Assembly: GCA_965153355.1 (NCBI GenBank)
Contig: OZ231128.1
Location: 40,672,001-40,736,000, forward strand
Direction: 5' to 3'
DNA from: Flaccisagitta enflata
Lineage: Eukaryota; Chaetognatha; Sagittoidea; Aphragmophora
DNA: 64,000 bases
Positions 55,791 to 64,000 of the stretch are shown piece by piece. The notes beneath the pieces were generated by a model. It saw only the letters and a list, made by a program, of their open reading frames with translations. It searched no databases and was not told the origin of the DNA. The translations under genes and the position numbers were made by a program. Each line of letters starts with the position of its first letter. The stretch's first letter is position 1.

Positions 55791-55813
55791 GATCAGCAGG
55801 AGATGAAGTTTGA

Positions 55814-55819
55814 AATAAA
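55814..55819 (+). promoter_or_regulatory. Probable polyadenylation signal of the SRCR gene
   Basis: AATAAA lies 190 bp after the stop codon and just beyond the 53-bp repeats, which would therefore be part of the 3' UTR. Confidence 0.5.
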
Positions 55820-56136
55820 CTAGACAATATTTAACTTAACTACTTTTTTAGAATGGCGAAAATAATGGAAAAACTTTTACTTTTATGCTACATCCAAGTG
55901 AATATTTTTATAAAGATTGGCATTCTTATTAAAATTTTAGTAAGGCATATCTTCCCCTTTCAAATTTGGCTCTAACATTGTATGTTCTTGGTTTTACAAT
56001 TAAAAGAACTCTATTATTCATGAATTTTGTCCAAAACCTTTCAAATTTGAGAAAAATAGCTGATTTTTGTCATTTTGCACCTAGAAAATAGTTAACTAGT
56101 AACTTATTCATATTTGGTTGGTTAACAACAGGTTTT
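55820..56136. other. AT-rich 3' flank of the SRCR gene
   Basis: Nothing recognised. Confidence 0.4.
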
Positions 56137-56453
56137 TTGATGCGTCCGTCAGGAACGCATCTCTATAAGAGGGTCTGTTCGTCCGTCCGTCCGTCCGTCC
56201 GTCCGTTCGTCCGTCCGTCCGTCCGTCCGTCCGTCCGTCCGTCCGTCCGTCGGTCCGTTACGCCTGTGCAAAATCCGCGTTTCCCGGCTGTTTTTGGCCA
56301 CGGTAAAATCCTACACTGAAACAAATGATCAACCGACATGTTTTGAGAGTGTTTCCCCCGTCTGTTTGTCCATCTGTCTCTCCATACATATGTCACATGA
56401 TCAATACACGCTGAGACACAGCCCAGACGCATCGTTGTCCGGTCGGGCTTGTT
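56137..56453 (+). mobile_element. Family A-like element with (GTCC)n core
   Basis: GATGCGTCCGTCAGGAACGC, GTCC tract (56180-56252), TGTTTTTGGCCACGG, end GGTCGGGCTTGTTTT. A minus-strand family A end (AACAAGGTCGGGAACGCAAT) lies at 56560. Confidence 0.5.
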
Positions 56454-56649
56454 TTCATAATCTTAGCAAGTTAACTAGCTCGTTAGAGTTAAGTACTGGT
56501 CCCAGTTTTGTTGAGACACAGGTGTGATCACAACGAGATTTTGAATTAAATGAAAAAAACAAGGTCGGGAACGCAATTACCCATGTTGCATGCGGATGGA
56601 TAGGGGCGTAGATGAAATAGGTTAGACCCAAGAAACAACTGACGAACAT

Positions 56650-57070
56650 CCCAGTCTGTTGGCCTAAATCCCAGCCTGTTGGCCCAAATCCCAGTCTTGA
56701 TCCAAATTCTAGCCATGAGGCCCTTACCCCAGCCATAAGGCTCAAATCTCAGCCTTTGAGCCCTAATCCAAGCCTGTAAGACAGAATCCCAGCCTTAAAG
56801 CTCAAAAATTTCTGCCCAAATACCAGTCTAATGACCCAAATCCCACCAAAATGGCTCAAATCCCACTAAAATGGCTCAAATCCTAAACCAATCCTCAGTC
56901 ACAAGCATAAAATCAATCAGCCATCCTGAAATCAGTCACGGACCAAAAGATGCAACAGTTCACCCCTTTGTTTTACAGGAGATCCCCTTTGGGGCAGCTG
57001 CTCTGCTCTCACTACCTTGAAACAGCAATAGAGCAGGGCAACGGGTACCGCTGACCATACGCGATCCTTG
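56650..57070 (+). mobile_element. Family B element, right arm and core
   Basis: AAATCCCAGCCTGTTGGCCC-like units, then TTTACAGGAGATCCCCTTTG, GGGGCAGCTGCTCTGCTCTC and GCAGGGCAACGGGTACCGCT. Left arm absent. Confidence 0.6.
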
Positions 57071-57097
57071 GATGAATTGTTTCTCATAATGCATTTG

Positions 57098-57283
57098 CAG
57101 TCAAACCCCGCGCCAACGGATTTTGGGGAACTAAAAAATTGTATTTGTTATAGGTGGAATTCAGTTATAGCTAATATAGGAAATAAAAGAAAATAGGTTC
57201 AAGGGATATTATTTGTTCAAGGGATATTATCTGTTATGGGCGGAATTCCTTTAATGCGGGTCCGTTGGAGCGGGGTTTAACTG
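57098..57283. mobile_element. 186-bp pogo/Tigger-like MITE
   Basis: CAGTCAAACCCCGCGCCAACGG and inverse TCCGTTGGAGCGGGGTTTAACTG, with inner GGAATTC boxes facing each other. No ORF. Confidence 0.75.
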
Positions 57284-57435
57284 TAATATTATCATCATCG
57301 TTTTTTTCTCTAATTTTAGAAGGGACGCTCCCTGGTGAACCGTTACCAAAAAAAACTGCCAAGAAAAATGCCAGGAAGGTCAAGAGTGAAATTATGCACT
57401 CAATGGAAGGGTCACAAATGCGGTCATTGTAAACC

Positions 57436-60400
57436 AGCAGGAACTTTCCAGCAGGAACTTGCAAGCGCTAGTTGAGGCATTAGATTGGGGATTTAAATAG
57501 CAGGAACTCAGCAGGAACCTAAAAATCCTTCGTGGGGGTAAAATCTGGCAGGAACTATCTGAAAACAGCAGGAACCTCGCAATTATGCATTACAGCAGAA
57601 ATTTATCCACCTGAACTCTAGCAGGAACCCTTTGTAGTCCGCAGGAACCCTTGATGTTAGCAGGAACCATGCATAGAAAAAGCAATTTATCCACCTGAAC
57701 TGTAGCAGGAACCCTTCATTGTTAGCAGGAACCTCACAATTATGCTTAAGGATAGCAATACATGTACCTGAACTGTAGCAGGAACCCTTCATGGTCAGCA
57801 GGAACCTCATAATTATGCTTTAAGGCAGCAATATATGCACCTGAACTCCAGCAGGAACCCTATCTAGTCAGCAGGAACCTTACCTTGTAGTCAGCAGGAA
57901 CCCTTCATGGTCAGCAGGAACCTTGCTATTATGCATTACACCAGAAATTTATCCACCTGAACTCTAGCAGGAACCCTTTGTTGTCAGCAGGAACCTTACT
58001 TTGAAGTCAGCAGGAACCCTTTGTGGCTAGCAGGAACCCATGATGTTAGCAGGAACCTTACTTTGTAGTCAGCAGGAACCCCATACAGTCAGCAGGAACC
58101 CTTTGTGGCCAGCAGGAACCCTTGATGTTAACAGGAACCATGCATAGAAACAGCAATATATTCACCTGAACTGTAGCAGGAACCCTTCAAGGTCAGCAGG
58201 AACCTCGCTACTATGCATTACAGCAGAAATTTATCCACCTGAACTCTAGCAGGAACCCTTTGTAGTCAGCAGGAACCTTACTTTGAAGTCAGCAGGAACC
58301 CCATATAGTCAGCAGGAACCCTTTGTGGCCAGCAGGAATCCTTGATGTTAGCAGGAACCATGCATAGAAAAAGTAATATATCCACCTGAACTGTAGCAGG
58401 AACCCTTCATGGTCAGCAGGAACCTCACAATTATGCTTTAGGATAACAATATATGTACCTGAACTCTAGCAGGAACCCTTTGTAGTCAGCAGGAACCTTT
58501 CTTTGAAGTCAGCAGGAACCCCATTTAGTCAGCAGGAACCCTTTGTAGCTAGCAGGAACCCTATGTAGCTAGCAGGAACCCTTGATGATAGCAGGAACCA
58601 CGCATAGAAAAATCAATAAATCCACTTGAACTGTAGCAGGAACTCTTCATGGTCAGCAGGAACCTCAAAATTATGCTTTAAGGCAGCAATATATGCACCT
58701 GAACTCTTGCAGGAACACTTTCTAGTCAGCAGGAACCTTACCATATAGACAGCAGGAATCCTTCATGGTCAGCAGGAACCTCACTATTATGCATTACAGC
58801 AGAAATTTATCCACCTGAACTCTAGCAGGAACCCTTTGTAGTCAGCAGGAACCTTACTTTGAAGTCAGCAGGAACCCCATATAGTCAGCAGGAACCCTTT
58901 GTGGCCAGCAGGAACCCTTGATGTTAGCAGGAACCATGCATAGAAAAAGCAATATATCCATCTGAACTGTATAAGGAACCCTTCATGGTCAGCAGGAACC
59001 TCACAATTATGCTTTAGGATCGCAAAACATGTACCTGAACTCTAGCAGGAACCCTTTGTAGTCAGCAGGAACCTTACTTTGAAGTGAGCAGGAACCCCAT
59101 TTAGTCAGCAGGAACCCTTTGTAGCTAGCAGGAACCCTTGATGATAGCAGGAACCATGCATAGAAAGATCAATATATCCACCTGAACTGTAGCAGGAACC
59201 CTTCATGGTCAGCAGGAACCTCAAAATTATGCTTTAAGGCAGCAATATATGCTCCTGAACTCCAGCAGGAACCCTTTCTAGTCAGCAGGAACCTTACCTT
59301 GTAGTCAGCAGGAACCCTTCATGGTCAGCAGGAACCTTGCTATTATGCATTACACCAGAAATTTATCCACCTGAACTCTAGCAGGAACCCTTTGTTGTCA
59401 GCAGGAACCTTACTTTGAAGTCAGCAGGAACCCTTTGTGGCTAGCAGGAACCCATGATGTTAGCAGGAACCTTACTTTGTAGTCAGCAGGAACCCCATAC
59501 AATCAGCAGGAACCCTTTGTTGCCAGCGGGAACCCTTGATGTTAACAGGAACCATGCATAGAAACAGCATTATATTCACCTGAACTGTTGCAGGAACCCT
59601 TCAAGGTCAGCAGGAACCTCTTTGCTATGCATTACAGCAGAAATTTATCTACCTGAACTCTAGCAGGAACCCTTTGTAGTCAGCAGGAACCTTACTTTGA
59701 AGTCAGCAAGAACCCCATATAGTCAGCAGGAACCCTTTGTGGCCAGCAGGAACCCTTGATGTTAGCAGGAACCATCCATAGACAAAGCAATATATCCACC
59801 TGAACTGTAGCAGGAACCCTTCATGGTCAGCAGGAACCTCACAATTATGCTTTAGAATAGCAATATATGTACCTGAACTCTAGCAGGAACCCTTTGTAGT
59901 CAGCAGGAACCTTTCTTTGAAGTCAGCAAGAATCCCATTTAGTCAGCAGGAACCCTTTGTAGCTAGCAGGAACCCTTGATGATAGCAGGAACCATGCATA
60001 GAAAGATCAATATATCCACCTGAACTGTAGCAGGGACCCTTCATGGTCAGCAGGAACCTCACAATTATGCTTTGAGGTAGCAATATGTGTACCTGAACTC
60101 TAGCAGGAACCCTTTGTAGTCAGCAGGAACCTTACTTTGAAGTCAGCAGGAACCCTTTGTGGCTAGCAGGAACCCATGATGTTAGCAGGAACCTCACTTT
60201 ATAGTCAGCAGGAACCCCATACAGTCAGCAGGAACCCTTTGTGGCCAGCAGGAACCTTTGATTTTAACAGCAACCATGCGTAGAAACAGCAATATATTCA
60301 CCTGAACTGTAGCAGGAACCCTTCACAGTCAGCAGGAACCTCCCTATTATGCATTACAGCAGAAATTTATCGACCTGAACTCTAGCAGGAACCCTTTGTG

Positions 60401-62540
60401 GTCAGCAGGAACCTCACTTTGAAGTCAGCAGGAACCCCATATAGTCAGCAGGAACCCTTTGTGGCCAGCAGGAACCCTCGTTGTTTGCAGGAACCATGCA
60501 TAGAAAAAGCAATGTATCCACCTGTACTGTAGAAGGAACCCTTCATGGTCAGCAGGAACCTCATTATTATGCTTTAGGTTAGCAATACATGTACCTGAAC
60601 TCTAGCAGGAACCCTTTGTAGTCAGCAGGAACCTTACTTTGAAGTCAGCAGGAACCCCATTTAGTCAGCAGGGACCTTTTGTAGCTAGCAGGAACCCTTG
60701 ATGATAGCAGGAACCATGCATAGAAAGATCAATATATCCACCTAAACTGTAGCAGGAACCCTTCATGGTCAGCAGGAACCTCAAAATTATACTTTAAGGC
60801 AAATGTATATGCACCTGAACTCCTGCAGGAACTCTTTCTAGTCAGCAGGAACCATACCTTTTAGTCAGCAGGAACCCTTCATGGTCAGCAGGAACCTTGC
60901 TATTATGCATAACAGCAGAAATTTATCCACCTGAACTCTAGCAGGAACCCTTTGTAGTCAGCAGGAACCAAACTTTGAAGTCAGCAGGAAACCTTTGTGG
61001 CTAGCAGGAACCCATGATGTTAGCAGGAACCTTACTTTGTAGACAGCAGGAACCCCATACAGTCAGTAGGAACCCTTTGTGGCCAGCAGGAACCCTTGAT
61101 GTTAACAGAAACCATGCATCGCAACAGCAATATATTCACCTGAACTGTAGCAGGAACCCTTCAAGGTAAGCAGGAACCTCGCTATTATGCATCACAGCAG
61201 AAATTCATCCACCTGAACTCTAGCAGGAACCCTTTGTTGTCAGCAGGAACCTTACTTTGAAGTCAGCAGGAACCCTTTGTGGCTTGCAGGAACCCATGAT
61301 GTTAGCAGGAACCTTACTTTGTAGACAGCAGGAACCCCATACAGTCAGCAGGAACCCTTTGTGGCCAGCAGGAACCCTTGATGTTAACAGGAACCATGCA
61401 TAGAAACAGCAATATATTCACCTGAACTGTAGCAGGAACCCTTCAAGGTCAGCAGGAACCTCGCTACTATGCATTACAGCAGAAATTTATCCACCTGAAC
61501 TCTAGCAGGAACCCTTTGTAGTCAGCAGGAACCTTACTTTGAAGTCAGCAGGAACCCCATATAGTCAGCAGGAACCCTTTGTGGCCAGCAGGAACCCTTG
61601 ATGTTAGCAGGAACCATGCATAGAAAAAGCAATATATCCACCTGAACTGTAGCAGGAACCCTTCATGGTCAGCAGGAACCTCACAATTATGCTTTAGGAT
61701 AGCAATATATGTACCTGAACTCTAGCAGGAACCCTTTGTTGTCAGCAGGAACCTTTCTTTGAAGTCAGCAGGAACCCTTTGTGGCTAGCAAGAACCCATG
61801 ATGTTAGCAGGAACCTTACTTTGTAGACAGCAGAAACCCCATACAGTCAGCAGGAACCCGTTGTGGCCAGCAGGAACCCTTGATGTTATCAGGAATCATG
61901 CATAGAAACAGCAATATATTCACCTGAACTGTAGCAGGAACCCTTCATGGTCTGCAGGAACCTTGCTATTATGCATATCAGCAGATATTTATGCATCTGA
62001 ACTTCAGCAGGTACCCTTTGTAGTCAGCAGGAACCTTTCTTTGTTATCAGCAGGAACCCCATGCAGTCAGCAGGAACCCTTTGTAGCTAGCAGTAACCCT
62101 TGATGTTGACCGGAACCCTTGATGTAAGCAGGAACCATGCATAGAAAAAGCAATATATCCACCTGAACTGTAGCAGGAACCGTTCTGGGTCAGCAGGATT
62201 CTCGCTATCATCCATTGCGGAGGAAATTTTTGCACCTGAACTCTAGCAGGAACCCTTTGTTGTCAGCTGGAACCTTCTTTTGTAGTCAGCAGGAACCCCA
62301 TGCAGTCAGCAGGAACCCTTGATTTTATCAGGAACCATGCATAGAAAAAACCATATATCCACCACTCCTATAGTAGAAAACCTGTCATCAAGAACCACTA
62401 ACAGTGCAATAAAGGTCTATTTTATCTTCTTGAACTGTGGCAGGAACCTGTTGATGTTAGAAGGAACCTTTCTATTATGCCTAAAATCAGCTAAGTAGCC
62501 ACCAAAGCTGCAGCAAAAACACTTGGTGGTAAGAAGGAAC
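57436..62540 (+). repeat. 20-bp AGCAGGAACC array, forward arm
   Basis: More than 200 monomers of about 20 bp: a constant AGCAGGAACC box and a variable 10-bp part drawn from a small set of words (CTTTGTAGTC, CTTCATGGTC, CCATATAGTC, CTTGATGTT). A longer word containing GCATAGAAA recurs at spacings of 199, 219-220, 240, 282, 337, 398 and 471 bp, close to multiples of 20, so monomers form an irregular higher-order pattern. ORFs inside are artefacts. Confidence 0.95.
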
Positions 62541-62703
62541 AACTGATATTGCGGGTACGGCTTACTATCTAATGCTTACGTGACTATTATAAAAAAATTT
62601 ATATAAGAAAGAATTGCCCTGTTTGATGAAAAAAAAAAAAAGATATTGGAAGCTAAAATCTTTTATTTGCTTAAGAAGTATCAATTTTACATGTTATTTT
62701 TTG
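62541..62703. other. Centre of the inverted array
   Basis: GCGGGTACGGCTTACTATCT and AATGCTTACGTGACTATTAT resemble the family B right end at 52569-52610. AT-rich thereafter. Confidence 0.55.
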
Positions 62704-64000
62704 CATGGTTCCTGTTAACATCAAGGGTTCCTGCGGACCACAAAGGATTCCTGCTAACTGTATGGGGTTCCTGCTGACTGAAAAGTAAGGTTCCTGCTAA
62801 CATCATGGGTTCCTGCTAGCCACAAAGTGTTGCAGCTGACTTCAAAGTAAGGTTCCTGCTGACTACAATGGGTTCCTGCGAGAGTTCAGGTGTAAATTCC
62901 TGGACTAATGCATAATAGCAAGGTTCCTGCTGACCATTAAGGGTTCCTGCTGACTACAAGGTGAGGTTTCTGCTGAATACAAAGGGTTCCTGCTAGAGTT
63001 CAGGTGCATATATTGCTGCCTTAAAGCATATTTTTGAGGTTCCTGCTGACCATGAAGGGTTCCTGCTATAGTTCAGGTGTATATAACTATCAATCTTTCT
63101 ATGCATGGTTCCTGCTATCATCAAGGGTTCCTGCTAGCTACAAAGGGTTCCTGCTGACTAAATGGGGTTCCTGCTCACTTCAAAGTAAGGTTCCTGCTGA
63201 CTACAAAGTGTTCCTGCTAGAGTTCAGGTACATATATTGCTATCCTAGACATAATTGTGAGGTTCCTACTGACCATGAAGGGTTCCTGCTACAGTTCAGG
63301 TGCATATATTGCTTTTTCTATGCATGGTTCTTGCTAACATCAGGGGTTACTGCTGGCCACAAAGGGTTCCTGCTGACTATATGGGGTTCCTGCTGACTTC
63401 AAAGTAAGGTTCCTGCTGACTACAAAGGGTTCCTGCTAGAGTTCAGGTGGATAAATTTTTGCTGTTATGCATAGTAGCGAGGCTCCTGCTGACCTTGAAG
63501 GGTTCCTGCTACAGTTCAGGTGGATATATTGCTGTTTCTATGCATGGTTCCTGTTAACATCAAGGGTTCCTGCTGGCCACAAAGGGTTCCTGCTGACTGT
63601 ATAGGGTTTCTACTGACTACAAAGTGAGGTTCCTGCTAACATCATGGGTTCCTGCTAGCCACAAAGGGTTCCTGCTGACTTCAAAGTAAGGTTCCTGCTG
63701 ACATTAAAGGGTTCAGGTGGATGAATTTCTTGTGTAATGCATAATAGCAAGGTTCCTGCTGACCATGAAGGGTTCCTGCTGACTACAATGTAAGGTTCCT
63801 GCTGAATAGAAAGGGTTCCTGCTGGAGTTCAGGTGCATATATTGCTGCCTTAAAGCATAATTTTGAGGTTCCTGCTGACCATGAAGGGTTCCTGCTACAG
63901 TTCAGGTGGATATATTGATCTTTCTATGCATGGTTGCTGCTATCATCAAGGGTTCCTGCTAGCTAAAAAGGGTTCCTGCTGACTAAATGGGGTTCCTGCT
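62704..64000 (-). repeat. 20-bp array, reverse arm (runs off the window)
   Basis: GGTTCCTGCT boxes with the same variable words in inverse order (TGCATGGTTCCTGTTAACAT, GACCATGAAGGGTTCCTGCT). Confidence 0.95.

Noticed and set aside
57436-62540. CRISPR-like pattern of constant box and variable spacer
   Set aside because: The period is only about 20 bp, the spacers are recycled words, both orientations occur, there are no cas genes, and the context is an animal genome.

Overview
The window looks like a stretch of an invertebrate animal (metazoan) genome. It has intron-containing genes with GT-AG splice sites and AATAAA signals, a secreted multi-domain SRCR (scavenger receptor cysteine-rich) protein gene, and very heavy loads of short DNA transposons, foldback elements, minisatellites and microsatellites. 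I cannot assign a phylum. No bacterial operon, rRNA, tRNA or CRISPR array was seen.

Layout. 1-9.8 kb: GC-rich dispersed repeats, 186-bp and 171-bp tandem units, and an inverted-repeat element whose core is an AAAATGAC array. 9.8-12.1 kb: one short-transposon family member whose core has swollen to 2.2 kb of minisatellite. 12-31 kb: more inverted-repeat elements, long dinucleotide tracts (one GA tract of about 540 bp), and a few exon-like segments. Three of these, on the minus strand (26512-26855, 24353-24457, 14234-14350), have compatible phases and may belong to one unrecognised gene. 31-39.9 kb: more short transposons and a 1-kb foldback element.

39.9-55.8 kb: the one gene that can be reconstructed with confidence. 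Eight plus-strand exons with matching phases (70+113+321+339+327+238+122+225 nt) encode a 584-residue secreted protein: signal peptide, Thr/Pro/Trp linker, three SRCR domains each on its own exon, a Thr/Pro plus charged-helix linker, and a fourth SRCR domain split over two exons. Its introns are packed with mobile elements. The most striking is a 5.3-kb element with about 135-bp terminal inverted repeats (48688-54006). It landed exactly on a 3' splice site, and its 4-bp target duplication CAGC copied the acceptor AG. Two exon ends of the gene have been amplified downstream as 58-bp and 53-bp minisatellites.

57.4-64 kb: a huge inverted array of about 20-bp monomers (AGCAGGAACC boxes), in one orientation for 5.1 kb and then in the other until the window ends.

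Two repeat families recur throughout. Family A (more than 20 copies) has a 5' AGTCGCG box, a tandem-repeat core, an internal inverted copy of that box and a 3' hairpin ending in CTTGTT. This is the architecture of Helentron-associated non-autonomous elements. The boxes and hairpins covary between copies, and some copies are joined head to tail. Family B (GGGCAGCGGCCCC...GGTACCGCTGACC) has long inverted arms around about 20-bp tandem repeats. Family letters are my own labels. All splice sites and families were inferred by eye and not tested by alignment or RNA data.
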